A stretch of 64,000 nucleotides of DNA from positions 24,027,390-24,091,389 of the forward strand of contig CM055102.1 in assembly GCA_029204225.1 (NCBI GenBank). Direction: 5' to 3'. Position numbers and translations under genes: made by a program. This DNA is from Diphasiastrum complanatum. Its lineage: Eukaryota; Streptophyta; Lycopodiopsida; Lycopodiales; Lycopodiaceae. The notes beneath the pieces were generated by a model, which was given only the letters and a program-made list of their open reading frames with translations, did not search any database and was not told where the DNA came from. Of this stretch, positions 46,786 through 57,800 are shown piece by piece; positions within the stretch are counted from its first letter, which is position 1; every line of letters starts with the position of its first letter.

Positions 46786-47308
46786 TTGTGGCTCTGTTGT
46801 TTTAGTTTCAGTAGTTTGTCTCTAGCAGACGGTCTACCATTGTACTCAGATGATTTTTCACATTATATACAGTGTTTGGCCTACATTATTTGCTGCACAT
46901 TGTGCGTATGTCGCTCTGTAAATGTGATGCTTTATTTTATGTTGAAGAATTCTATGTGCGTGTCTGAATCCTATTTTCATTTAATTTCGTTTGAAGTGAA
47001 TGCTAGCTTCACATATATGCACCTACATCATAAGCACAACAATCACCCCTACACCCCAAACGACATTTCATAAACACATGTAATACATCTGCATTTAAAA
47101 AAATTACAGACATTGCATCTTACATGAACAAGCTCGCGTTGCACAAAAAACAACTATGTATATATTCAACCGTTGTATCAGGATAACATCACATATACTG
47201 TCATTTTTTTAAGCAGCCATCTAGTTATTTGCTGCACCATAAACTGCCGAAAACGACATAGCAACAGTCCGCCACATACGGGTGGACCTCATCTATTCTA
47301 AACATCCC
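46786..47308. other. Intergenic space between the convergent hAT-6 genes
   Basis: AT-rich sequence equivalent to 24403-24941 of hAT-1. No coding signature was seen. Confidence 0.5.
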
Positions 47309-47674
47309 TCACTGATCCTCCACCGACTCCTCGCCCTCGTCCGGTGCATTGTTTTGTCGCTCTTGCTCTGCCTCCCGGTTAGCCCGAGCTGCCTCTTGGT
47401 TAGCCCGACGTCTGGCCGCCCTTTCCCTGACCATGATGAGCTGCCGTCGTGTGAAATTCATTCCGATCTGCTCATCCAGATCCAGCTCGACAGCGGGGAC
47501 AGGATCCACAGCGGGGGCGGGTGGCTCCGGTTCCGGATTTCTCTATCGAGTCTGTTGCAGCATCTCTCGGATATTTGCCTCTTGCTTCCGATGCCTCTCG
47601 TTGTGCCTTCGGATATCTTCCTCAAGCTTTCTCCTGGCTTCGCCCTCGGGCTTCGGTGGTATGCGCTCAGCCAT
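47309..47674 (-). pseudogene. hAT second gene (hAT-6 copy): coiled-coil protein
   Basis: Starts MAERIPPKPEGEARRKLEED and matches the hAT-1 copy throughout (RRHNERHRKQEANI, ELDLDEQIGMNFTRRQLIMV). It continues past that copy's stop to an acidic C-terminus EGEESVEDQ, about 121 codons. One CGA-to-TGA stop interrupts it after EMLQQTR, near 47530. Retention of the same frame in two diverged copies argues that it is a real gene of the element. Confidence 0.62.
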
Positions 47675-47689
47675 CTCGATCGACCTTCT

Positions 47690-47860
47690 CCTCACAGCAC
47701 CCTGATCCTTGAACACCCTCTCACAGCACCCTGGCTCTCAAACAGCCTCTCACAGCCTGTCACCGGCCCTCGCTTGCTCTCTCACTGTCTATCGCTAGCT
47801 CTCTCACAGCCTCTGAAAATGCCGACCACAATGGCATTGTGAGTGCCTATTTATCCCCAC
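47690..47860 (-). promoter_or_regulatory. Promoter and leader of the hAT-6 second gene
   Basis: On the minus strand ATAAATAG at 47847-47854 is a TATA box about 180 bases before the ATG. CTGTGAGAGG repeats fill the leader, as in hAT-1. The same TATA block survives in the deleted copies hAT-0 and hAT-5. Confidence 0.55.
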
Positions 47861-48325
47861 AGCCTGATCGGCCATGTGGATCCCCATCATCCCTCCATGT
47901 GCCTCTGTACCTGCCCCCATGTGATGCTCCCCCCTGTGTTGGTCTCCCATTGGGCCCATGGTCTGCTCACCCACAATGCCCATGTGCCTCTGTACTTGCC
48001 CCCATGTGATGCTAACCCCCTGTGTTGGTCTCCCATTGGCCCCTCGGTCTGCTCACTCGCAGTGCCCATGTGCCACTGCAACAGTCCCCTGCATCATGTA
48101 CTGTACCCTCTTTTTTTACACCCAGAACCCCCTTTTTTTATTTTTTTTTGTCCTTTTTTGGTAGTTAATATGCAAAAAAAAAACTACTAAAAATATATTA
48201 AAAAATAAAAAAAAAATATTAAAAATGGTACCGCCCTGGTACCGCGGATCCCAGGGCGGTACCGTACCGGCGGTAACACTGATATGGTACTGGCGGTACC
48301 ATACCAGCGGTACCAGAGGGTACTA

Positions 48326-48327
<2 letters not shown>

Positions 48328-48380
<53 letters not shown>

Positions 48381-48475
48381 AAAAAAAAAATTGTGTATTT
48401 TTCGTTAGAAAAAAAATTATGGTACCGCAGTACTAGAATGGATCCGCGGTACCCGGTACCGTTGGATCTATGAAA
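48328..48475. mobile_element. hAT-7: terminal fragment after (TA)n
   Basis: A (TA)n tract (48328-48378) is followed by A/T sequence and a first-end array (GGTACCGCAG, GGATCCGCGGTACCCGGTACC) ending GGATCTATGA near 48473. It is only ends with no interior, and it is the right edge of the hAT cluster. Confidence 0.65.
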
Positions 48476-48608
48476 TGATCACATCAACATATGAAATGTA
48501 TATTGCTTATTGACACATGCATATTGGAAAAGATCAATCCACAAATAATACACACTAAATTTGTTGAATCTTATATCAAATCTTTGGAAACTTGTTAAGG
48601 AGTTTAGA

Positions 48609-49410
48609 GAGAAAGAAAGAAAGAAATCTTTATTAATGTCTTATAGGAACCCGAAGGTACATTAGACCAAATAAGTACATCTCAAGTGTGTGTGATACAT
48701 TGGGAGCGTATAAAAAAAATGTCTCCTTAAAATAACATACTAAATAAATACTAAATAAAACTAGATCATAAACAAAACTAGTCTGATGTATATCTCTGTA
48801 CTAAAATAGAACAACAGCTAGAATGTCATGAAGCAAAGTCCAATCTCGGGACTTGGCTGGAGTTGTAAAGTAGGACATAATCAAACTCATGGAATGCTTT
48901 GAGCGTGATGAGTGATGTGGCCTCTGTCGGGGCCTGTAAGTACTATGTCTCAGTCTGTGGCACACTGTCTCGATCTGCTAGAAATGTGACTCGGTCTAAT
49001 GCACTACCATCTAATCTCGATGTATGTCTCTGACTGGTGTATTAGTCTCATCCTCCGATGATATCTATGATAGTAGTCTGTATATCCATACTTATCTGAT
49101 CACTAGATAAGGCCCATCTCCAAAGCATCATCTCACGTATCATCAATGCTACACAGCGAGGATCCTCATATGTGATCAAAGCCTGAAGTAACATGTGGTC
49201 CCGATATAAATAGTAGTTTTGTCCGCTAATCTCGTAGTAGACAGGACATCCAAGTGAGCAAAATTGACATGCACGGGACTCCCTGGGTGTGCCTTGAAAG
49301 TGGTCCGTCTTAATATGTAGCTGATGTGATGAGACTTTGAACTGTCCCATCCATGTATCTAGGTCGAATAGTGCGACTTGTACAGTTTCTCTCCATAAAG
49401 ATGGATCTTA
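48609..49410 (-). mobile_element. LINE-B: 3' fragment
   Basis: On the minus strand, a zf-RVT-type segment (QLHIKTDHFQGTPRE, then CQFCSLGCPVYYEI with part of the finger lost, and YLYRDHMLLQALI) is followed by a 3' untranslated region. It ends AATAAAG plus a CT/CTTT-rich tail (48609-48627). The reverse transcriptase is absent. Confidence 0.8.
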
Positions 49411-51640
49411 GTTTTTGATAAATTGCTTAGTTTGTTGATATTGCAATTTTGCAAGCACATAAAAAGACCGTAATTTCTTTATGAACTTTTTTTTTTTTTC
49501 ATTGAACCAAGCAACTGGCTAAACTGGAGGTTCTCGTAAATGGAGAACACTTTGTTCCATCCCCCGTTATTTTTGACCAGTCTTTCTCATGATGGACAGA
49601 CCGATCATTACAAACCACGAGCGGTTATGAAACTCCATTAAAGCAATAAGCAACATACTAGTACAATGCAAAACTCATATGAACCTAGTACAATCTGTTA
49701 AAAGTCTTGGATGAATAATGAATTATGAATTTTATTGGTCATTTTAGGAAGGAAAAGCTTCCTTCGGGTGGAGGGAACTTCCTTCAAAGTTGGCATAGTA
49801 GCCGAATTCCTTGCAAAACGCTTACATTGCTGTTTTTGACCTGAAATAAATTTTCATTTTATCAATTGCCGTATGGGCAACTATGAATTACTGACTATTG
49901 TTTTGGAATTCACAGTTCTTTGGCCAAATTACCAGTTAAATTGCCTAGTAATAGGAAATTATCAGCCTATAAGGGAGAAAAAAAAAACTTTTTGACGCTA
50001 CGGATGCCGTAGAACACCACAAGAAGAAAACAAGAAACCGATAAATATTTATAAAAGCCATGCTAAACTCTAAACTGAATAGTTCGTAAGGCTTTATGGG
50101 CACATATATTTGATTTGGAGGACTAGCTTATCAAAAGAACCATTCAGCTTTTACATTCCTTTAAGAACTGAAAAATTTGAAAAGAGTGCATCAACTAAAG
50201 AGCTCTAAGTTTGAATAAGAATTATTTGCAATTTTTTGTCTTGCGCGAATAATTAAATTCAACCCATTGGTAGAGCACTTTTAATTGAATCATTATAGTC
50301 AAATTTGTTCTTGATTGGATAATATTTCCACTCATTCTTTCCCATTTCTAAATTTATCAACTCAAGGAATGTTAGGGCGAAACCTAAAGTCCCTTCAGTG
50401 ACCGAAAATATTTAGAAAAGGGTGAAGGATAATATGAGTTGGAATTAACTGAAATTCCTGAGAACTTTGCATAGTATCGATTTATTGAACTCAAATGTTA
50501 CACGAGTAATTTGTCAGATTATGAGATTTTGTGAAATTTTCTAATGGACAAATGTATTCCTGATAGATCAATTGATTTTTGGACGGTAATGATCGGGAAA
50601 TGAACGGTCTTCTTGGAGAAAGAACCTGTGGTATGGGACGCAAGCAATTCCAAAGAGAATATCTAAAACTAATTGGATTGGGTGGACCATAGTGAGGCCG
50701 TATATATGAAATGATGCCAATCACTATTGATCACAAATGGGTATTTTGTCGAAAATTTGAGGTATCGGTCATGACCCCTAATGGATATCTCAAGCTTACA
50801 AAATCGGAAACCATGAATGCCATTTCTTTATTCTAAGAATATGTTAGCAAATTTCTTAATATAGATTAACCCGATTTCATGTGATTCCTTGGATGGTAAT
50901 TATTATTATTATCCGACAACCTTGGATGATATCCATGAAAGGATAATTAAATTGTTTTACAATACATGCTTATTCTTCCCTGGCTAATCAATAATCATTT
51001 CTTGTTTTAAATAGGTCAATTTGCGATGAGGTAACAAATTCTATGACCAACAAAGAAAATCTTTGGATAAGTCATTTAGGTAAATGCGTTGGGCATTAGT
51101 CGTATTAAGTTATGTTGATGCAACACATATGATGTGACTTTTTTTAGATTTTATAGATTTTCTTTAAAAACTTCTCGTAGGCCATAAGAGTGATATGACG
51201 ACTATTGGAAACTCGTGCAGTTTCCTATTGAAAGGGGGAGAAGTAGCGTAAGAGAAATTTTATCTAAGCAAAACCTCTATATAGCATAGATTCCAGGAGT
51301 ATTCCGTAATATGTAAGACCTGTTTGAGATTCAGGATCGAAAGGATATTATTGATACGGTTGGAATCTTCTATGGATTGTATCATGGAAAACAAAAGTCA
51401 GAACTTCACATAATGAAGTTTTAGTAAATCTTAAGTTATTCTAGATCAGAACTGAAGAAGAATAGGATCTAGATGCATTCTAGATGGAATCTTAACTTTG
51501 GAATGACACTTTGTGCCATGTCTAAAGGAACTTTGAAAATTAGAATTCTTTATAGGCATCGTATTGTGAGTTGATAAGTCTGAGACTTTCTCATGTTGTG
51601 ATTGACAAATCATAATTCAGGTTCTAGTTCATTATTAGGA
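49411..51640. other. Intron sequence, no recognised feature
   Basis: AT-rich and without family signatures on either strand; it may contain decayed Gypsy sequence leading into the relic at 51640, but I could not show this. Confidence 0.5.
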
Positions 51641-52160
51641 GAGGGCAACGCGCATGGTTAAAAGACCAGATGCTGTATGCATGTCTTTTCATGGCAATCT
51701 CATTGAAGAGGTATCCTTGATGGAGGTTGCCTGTAACAATAGTAAGCATTTGGCTACTGGATATAAGCCCGTATATGCTTATGTATGGATATGAACCTAG
51801 ATCGCCCATAATAGTTGAAACTCGAACGATCAAGTTTCAAAAGGTAGTGGATTTCTTGCACGATATGGAAGAGAAGCTACAAATAGCATGTGAGAATGTC
51901 CAATGTGCCCAAGATAGGGACAAATATTATGCTAATATGAAAAGATTGCCTCGAGATTTTCAAGAGGGGGATTGAATGTATTTGCGAATCCCAAAGGATT
52001 CAAGCGCAATGCATACCGACAAGCGGTACAAATTTTCCACTAGATATAGGGGACCATATAAAATCCTAGAGAGGGTAGAGATCCTTGGCTTACATAAAAA
52101 TTTGTATTTGAATAAAAAGGCATGAAGTTTAATGTAGTATTGTCCTAGAGTCAATTGCCT
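51640..52160 (+). pseudogene. Gypsy integrase C-terminal relic
   Basis: Broken plus-strand frames give NNSKHLATG, SPYMLMYGYEPRSP, VVDFLHDMEEKLQIACEN and FSTRYRGPYKILERV, the distal integrase of a Ty3/Gypsy element. It matches the minus-strand relic at 3870-4170. A stop follows PRDFQEGD and a frameshift lies near 51765. Confidence 0.75.
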
Positions 52161-52704
52161 TTTTTAGGTATGCAATATCCTTCTAGGGGGTATGCAAAAA
52201 AAAAACGTGTATGCCTTCTTTAAACTTTTACAGCCTCTGGCCTCTTTCTCTCATGTCTGCACACACTACGACTGAGATGATATGGACACCTGTCCTGGAC
52301 TTTCTAGATATTCCTCTTTATTTGAAACATTCTGGGAGATCTGCGGTCAGCAACTCCTCACAGTGCATTCCAAATATTTCCGATCTGGAATGTTAGATTG
52401 ATGGCTGTTTTAACATCAGTCAGCAAGTAGTCTGTATTGTAGCTTGTGGGCATTTTATGTAGTTCATCCGCTGGTCTTTTATGTGAGGTGATCATTGGTC
52501 AGCATCATTTTTTATTATGGATGTTAACAGCCTTTCAACTGATTACCATTGAAATTTCAAGTTTGAGATCATTTTTTGTTGAGTCTGTCACCATTAGCTC
52601 TCGCCTGATTGGTGTAGAAGAGGGCAGATGCTGTGATTTAACCATCTAGTTGTGCTGCTTGCATGTGTACTGATGAGAGCTTTGGTGGTTTTTTATGACA
52701 TAAG
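52161..52704. other. End of the giant intron
   Basis: AT-rich sequence up to the acceptor CATAAG at 52704. The acceptor has the T-rich run GGTTTTTTATGACATAAG. No other feature was seen. Confidence 0.55.
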
Positions 52705-52842
52705 TACCATAAAAATGGTGAACCAACTGCTAGCAGGAGTGCATATTGCTGTTGCAGCTGAAGGCATGGCATTTGGTGCTCGACTAGGCCTCAACACTCG
52801 TAAATTGTTCAACACAATATCTAAAACTGATGGGTGCTCCTG
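52705..52842 (+). CDS. Host exon i: catalytic-lysine helix
   Basis: 138 bp: one base completing Ser, 45 codons, two bases of Trp. It encodes TIKMVNQLLAGVH, then AVAAEGMAFGARLGLNTRK and LFNTISKTDGCS. The Lys in IKMVNQ is the proposed catalytic lysine of the family, with the Asn two residues on. Donor gtacga. Confidence 0.95.
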
Positions 52843-53259
52843 GTACGATTCAATCCCAACTGCTAAATCCTTCATTTTTCTTGCTAATGGTTTTTATCAA
52901 CCACTTTTAAAGCCATGAGTTGAATTGATTCACTAATGATTGAAATCACTTAGAATCTGCATGTTCTAGTCTCACCACAGTTGCTTGGATTTGTTATATT
53001 TGTGATTCATGTGCATGACTACATTGATTTCAAAGGAATAGCTCTAGCTACAGTACTCCAATGTCACTTTCTGGACATTGGAAAATACTAAATATACAGC
53101 ATTGAAGGACTCAAGAATGACAAAATGAGGACTTATAATAATATTGATGTTCACGTCACATTGTTAAATTGAGGTAGTCTTATCAAGTTACTGTATGTCA
53201 AGGTTTGAGTTCATCAATATTCATTATTGTACAATGGGCCATTGGACGGATCTCTGCAG

Positions 53260-53341
53260 GATGTTCTTGAACCGGGTACCTCATATGCTGGATGCTGATT
53301 ATACTCCATATTCTGCTCTTGATATATTTGTAAAAGATTTG
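53260..53341 (+). CDS. Host exon j: C-terminal helical domain
   Basis: 82 bp after acceptor atctctgcag, 27 codons after completing the Trp codon. It encodes MFLNRVPHMLDADYTPYSA and LDIFVKDL, the most conserved stretch of the dehydrogenase C-terminal domain in the plant fusion protein. Donor gtatgc. Confidence 0.95.
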
Positions 53342-53464
53342 GTATGCGCAGTTCAATAAGCTCTATATGGCTGCCCTGTAGCTCATGTGTTGGATGAAAA
53401 AAATTTATTAGGGTCTCCGGTGAGCTTGATAATTATGTTCTTCATAAGTTCAGTTGCGTTTCAG

Positions 53465-53543
53465 GGTATCGTTTTGGGCGAGGGTACTAGGATTTGCATC
53501 TCGCTGCCATTGGCTGCTGTTGCACATCAACAGTTTCTTCTTG
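53465..53543 (+). CDS. Host exon k: end of the dehydrogenase domain
   Basis: 79 bp after acceptor gcgtttcag. It encodes GIVLGEGTRICISLPLAAV and AHQQFLL and leaves one base. In the homologue the next segment is the linker before DUF1537; no matching exon is found between 53544 and 64000, so the following intron is longer than 10.4 kb. Confidence 0.93.
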
Positions 53544-53550
53544 GTAAATT

Positions 53551-53731
53551 ATCTAGAAAATGTGGATTTTTGTCAAATGAACTTTATGATGGAAGCTTTT
53601 AGAGTATACACGTCAAATCAAAACATTTACTGTAATATTATCTAGAAAATGTGGATTTTTGTCAAATGAACTTTATGATGGAAGCTTTTAGAGTATACAC
53701 ATGTCAAATCAAAAAATTTACTGTAGAAATG
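53551..53731. repeat. Tandem duplication of an 89-bp unit
   Basis: Two near-identical units start ATCTAGAAAATGTGG at 53551 and 53640. They begin seven bases after the donor of exon k, so the splice site itself is not duplicated. Confidence 0.92.
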
Positions 53732-54039
53732 TACTGTATGGGCTGTTAATTAGAAAGGCCGTTCCTGGTTGTCGTACTTAGAAATATTTTTAAAGGCAAA
53801 TTTAAACTCTAGAGAAGCAGTTGTCGCTATGAAATTGTTACTTGGCACAAGCTATAAAGAATACAGGCATTTTGAGTGAACAAAAATGTTACCGTGACAA
53901 GCTGGGATCCTAGCACAGAATTCTTACTTGCCTTTCATTGTACCTGGCCAATTACTGGCATATGTGCAAACTTATCATGGAATCTCTTTTTATTTACTGT
54001 GTTGTCGTTCTAATTGTGCCTCTATGCCAACAGAACAAC

Positions 54040-54320
54040 ATCATGAATGTCTTGGAGAATTTATGAAAGCCTAGTTCAATTTCGAATTTCTTTGTTTCCT
54101 CTAGACAGTGAACTTAGGCGGGAATTCGATAATGTTTTTCAAGACCTTGTAGATTTACTACCTGAAAGGTTTGTAGATCACAAGATTGACCTTAGGCTGA
54201 GGTACAAAGGCAATTATGTGAATATCTAGAGAAGGGGTGGGTAAAACCTAGTAAATCTCCTTAGGCGTCGCTAGTTGTTTTGGTCGCCAAGAAGGATGGG
54301 ACTATAAGGTTTTGCGTCTT
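54040..54320 (+). pseudogene. Gypsy pol relic: start of reverse transcriptase
   Basis: Frames give FDNVFQDLVDLLPERFVDHKI and, after a shift, ASLVVLVAKKDGTIRFC, the entry to a Ty3/Gypsy reverse transcriptase. It is cut at 54320 by the Copia element; its likely continuation is at 56397. Confidence 0.75.
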
Positions 54321-55338
54321 GTAAAGCTGAAGTTGAGCTGTTTTCTGCTGGAAAAATAGCAAGATTTGAAGTGGCGGAAATCTTGTCTTGAGGAGAGATG
54401 AGATTATTAGTGACAAAAGCATAATCATTATTGAAAAGATTATCCTCCTTTTGTTGTTCCAAAGTAATGATTGCGATACTTGTATCGTTACCTTTCTCTT
54501 TTTCCTTTGCAAGCCTCTTCCTACATTCTTTGATGTGATGCCCAAACTTCTTGCAATAGTGGCACTTACCCTTCTTCTTGGAGCCTTGATCTTGAGCTTC
54601 CTTAGATTTTTGATCATCTTTGGAAGTTTTGAAAGAAAGCTTCCCTTTCCACTTGCCATTGCATTTGCCTTTTGCAAAGAAAGCTTGATCTTCTTGTTCA
54701 CCAAAGTTGATCCTTGTTTGCTCTTCTTGAAGAAGTAAGCCAACAAGTTCGTCGAAGCAGATTTGCTGTCCCCTAAGAGAAATGCTCAATGATGACACAA
54801 ATGGAAGGTAAGAATTAGGAAGAGAGTTGAGAGTAATAGATACAAATTGTGAGTTCTCAATCACCTCATCAATATTAAGAAGCTCTTCTCGAAGATCCTT
54901 GATCTTCGTCAAGTGGTTGTAAGCAAATCACCTTCTTGCATCTTCAAGATAGAAAGTTGATTTCGAAGATATACCACTTTTGCCGCATTCTTTACTTGAA
55001 ACATCTTGGGAAGAGTCTCCCAAGCACTTTTGGAAGTCTTGCATGATCTAATATGAGGAAGGATAGATCTCTTCACTGATAATGCAATGACAGAATGTGC
55101 TTGTGCATCTCGTCGATCCCACTTCTTTTGCTCATCGGAAGACACCTCCGTAGTTGATGAAGTAGTTGTTCTAGATGGTGTAATAGGTGCCAAGGTAGGT
55201 GGCCTCTCTTCATCGCCATTAACTACTTCCCACAAACCTTTAGCAATTAGAAGGGGTTCTTTACCACAAGGAGTAGTTTGTGCCATCCAGCCTATCTTCA
55301 TTTAATAAAGAACCAATAGACTCCGATTCTTTAGCCAT
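54320..55338 (-). pseudogene. Copia Gag (DUF4219/UBN2 type)
   Basis: Starts MAKESESIGSLLNEDRLDGT and NYSLW, then shifts frame and continues with AKGLWEVVNGDEE, SILPHIRSCKTSKSAWETL and FDELVGLLLQEEQTR. It ends with the zinc knuckle CHYCKKFGHHIKEC. Two frame breaks (about 55270 and 54910) and the loss of the C-terminus make it non-functional. Confidence 0.88.
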
Positions 55339-56396
55339 AACAGAAAAATCAGCTTGTAGTAGATAGGAAATAGACTTTCCAAGACAAAATCTACTCAAGG
55401 GCAACAACCTCAAAGCTGAAATTATGAGCACAATAGAGTGCAATACTTCACATGCAATTTGCTCAACAAGTAATGAAATAGGTGGCTGATTTCTGCACAA
55501 AAAACAGAATGCTTAAATAGGTAGACTTCAAATGAAGCCAAAACCAAAACCAAAAATTTGTGGCTAAAAAGAGTGCACACTATGTGCATATAGAGCTGAT
55601 GGTAGCGCCCTACTCCAAGCTCACCAACAGGGAAATTTCAGCAAGGAACGTGTCCAAAACACATGTATCTTCATTTAAGAAGTAAATCTAAAATTTTCAG
55701 CATGTAATTGAGTCAAAATCACATGCAATTGGTTTGAGCATGGGCGCCCTACTGCCAGCTCTCAAATAGGTGAAGGTGCCCTGCAATTTCCTGCAAAAAA
55801 GCTATAAGGAGATGACCAGATTCTTCTCCTGCAAAAATCAACAACTTGATGATTTCCTGCTACCAAAAGGGGAAGAAGATAGCTTCCTATTGGGCGCCCT
55901 CCTGCAAGCAATCTGATCACCTAAAGGCTCTGATACCATGTAGAAAATAGAAGCCTAAGGATCCAGGATCTTAACTATTCAATCACACAAAGCATTCTCA
56001 AAAAAAAGAGAGAAATGGCTAGAAACCCTCTTGTAGAAACTCGTGGACAGCCAAGGAGAATAGTCAATATTGCTTACAAAAGTGTCTCATACAAATGGGA
56101 TGCACACATATATATAGTCCAAGATGACTATCTAACTTTATGACTATTGGCTATCCAACTACTTGACTCTTGACTATCCAACTTTCTATAAGTTACATAG
56201 AAAGAATAAGGTACCTCCAATATGTCAGGTACTTAATGTCACAATTAGGCCTAGTGGACCCATGAGTCCCTACCAAGTTAATTTCATACTAAGTTAGCTA
56301 ACTCTAATATAATAAATGACCATGGTTACACAACTCTCGACCTTTTGGGTCAAAGTAACCTATGGTAATGTAAGCAATTCCATTTACACTCCAACA
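54320..56396 (-). mobile_element. Copia element: 5' LTR, primer site and gag, truncated
   Basis: The LTR at 55939-56396 (458 bp) reads TGTTGGAGTGTAAATGG ... CTACA on the minus strand. It is followed by primer site TGGTATCAGAGCC (55926-55938), a leader with GCGCCCT repeats, and gag. Pol and the 3' LTR are missing: the element ends inside gag against Gypsy sequence at 54320. Confidence 0.9.
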
Positions 56397-57800
56397 AGCG
56401 GCACTTTTGGTGGCCTAAGATGAAAAGTAAAGTACAGGCTTATGTACTTAAATGTACTAAGTGTCAATTAAATAAAGCAGAAAGGCTAAAGGCTAGTGGC
56501 CTATTGCATCCATTGGATATTCATGCTAGAAAGTGGGAAAGTATTTCTATGGATTTTGTGGTTGGACTTCCACGCACAAGGAAGGGCCATGATTCGGTAT
56601 GGGTTATTATGGACAGACTTACCAAGTTTACTCAATCTATTCCAACCAAATCCATAGTTAAAGCTTTGGAACAGCCCAAATTTTTGTTGAAAAGCTTTTT
56701 CAACTGTACGGGTTGCCTTGCGACATTGTCAGTGATCGTGACCCTAAATTCGTTGGAAACTTTTGGCGAGCAGTGTTTGAGAAGTTGGAAACAACTTTGA
56801 GCATGAGTTCTACAGATCATCCTGAATCAGATGGTCAAATGGAAAGGACCAATTAGACGATGGAGGACATGGTTTGTGGATATGTGGGCCATCGAGAGTC
56901 TGATTGGGAAAGATACCTTCCATTGTTGGAATCTGCATACAATAGTGCAAAACACTCAACGACCAGATTCAGCTCTTTCATGCTTATGTATGGTCAACCT
57001 TGATCACTGATTAGTGTCAGCATGAAGAACCTGAAGATACAAGCCGCAGCTGATTTCCTTACAGATATGCAGGAAATGTTATAGTTGGCTAAAGACAGCA
57101 GTGCACAAGACAGGGTGAGGCACTATGTTGATCTGTCTTGGAAGCACAGGGAATTCAAGGTTGATGACATGGTGTTTTTGAGCATCCCTACTCACTCTAG
57201 GGAATTAAAAAAACCAGTTGATGCCTAGATATTGGTTTCCTTTGAAGGTTTCAAGAAGATATAAGCTAAATCTTTTAGCTAATGTTGGAATTCATCCTGT
57301 TTTCGACGTTAGTAAGTTAAAACCATCGTTGGGGGCCAGGGAAACCTTGGTCCATGTGGAAGATTTAGAAAAGCTTCGTGACGAGTCCGTGAGTGGACCA
57401 CCTAAACCCGAGGCGATTATTGATAGCCGGTAGAAAACTCTAAGAAATAGAGTGCTTCTGGAGTTTTTGGTTAGGTGGAAGGGCAAGTCAGAAGAGGAAG
57501 ATACTTGGGAAAAGGAAGTTGATCTCCAAAAGAATTTTCCAAATTTTTCCTTACAAGGAAAAATTTAAGATTAGGGGGGAAGGAATGCTACATACTTATG
57601 TAACTAGCAGTACTTCAGTATTCCCTATGTGCCCATTTAGTCTATGGGAGGCTAAATGGTGTGACACCATTGGATAAGGGTAGGTGCCTTTGGATAAGGT
57701 ATTTAAATCCTTGGACAAGGGCATGGAGGTTTCTATACCTTGGATGGAGGTATGGAACCTTGTGAGGTGTTAGGGGACCTTTATCTTGGGTAATGGGACC
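56397..57800 (+). mobile_element. Gypsy relic: integrase, chromodomain and 3' LTR start
   Basis: Starts with GTFWWPKMKSKVQAYVLKC and [19 protein letters not shown] (integrase zinc finger), MDFVVGLPRTRKGHDSVWV (core), broken later parts (DHPESDGQMERTN) and a chromodomain-like end (FLVRWKGKSEEEDTWEKE near 57465). Polypurine tract TTAGGGGGGAAGGA at 57571-57584, then an LTR beginning TGCTACATAC at 57586, lost by about 57800. Together with 54040-54320 it is one element split by the Copia insertion. Confidence 0.82.

Larger units (their letters stand above)
37161..48328 (+). mobile_element. hAT-6: two-gene hAT element interrupted by an intact chromovirus
   Basis: The first end starts TCATAGGTCCCGCGGTACTG at 37161 and is cut at 37223 by the chromovirus; it resumes at 43533 with the rest of the array and the leader. 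The transposase runs to 46785, the convergent second gene to 47674, and the second end (GGTACC array 48228-48322, CTATGA at 48328) meets (TA)n. Without the insert the element is about 4.9 kb. Confidence 0.86.
12436..52704 (+). other. Giant host intron, about 40.3 kb
   Basis: The donor after 12435 and the acceptor CATAAG at 52704 rejoin a split serine codon (AG + T) in the segment GAASTIKMVNQ, so both sides belong to one gene. The intron holds nested mobile elements: LINEs, two long chromoviruses, a solo LTR, a fold-back element and about eight hAT copies, listed separately. Splicing it precisely is required for any active enzyme, because the catalytic Lys codon starts just eleven bases into exon i. 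Confidence 0.88.
2519..53543 (+). other. Host gene (partial): At1g18270-like dehydrogenase / DUF1537 / aldolase fusion, second dehydrogenase domain
   Basis: Eleven exons (2519-2565, 2710-2904, 5475-5550, 5713-5793, 5875-5955, 11594-11670, 12200-12254, 12387-12435, 52705-52842, 53260-53341, 53465-53543) splice in a single frame with matching phases. The product shows the Rossmann motif GLGAMGCGMA, the substrate motif DAPVSGGVVRAANGALT, the catalytic-lysine motif KMVNQLLAG, and the C-terminal helical region with NRVPHMLDADYTPYSALDIF. From memory it aligns collinearly with the second dehydrogenase domain of the Arabidopsis fusion protein. Bacterial relatives (LtnD with OtnK and an aldolase) degrade L-threonate and other four-carbon sugar acids, so a role in threonate or ascorbate breakdown is an inference. 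Neither the start nor the stop of the gene is in the window. All exons are intact, so the gene looks functional despite its repeat load. Confidence 0.9.
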
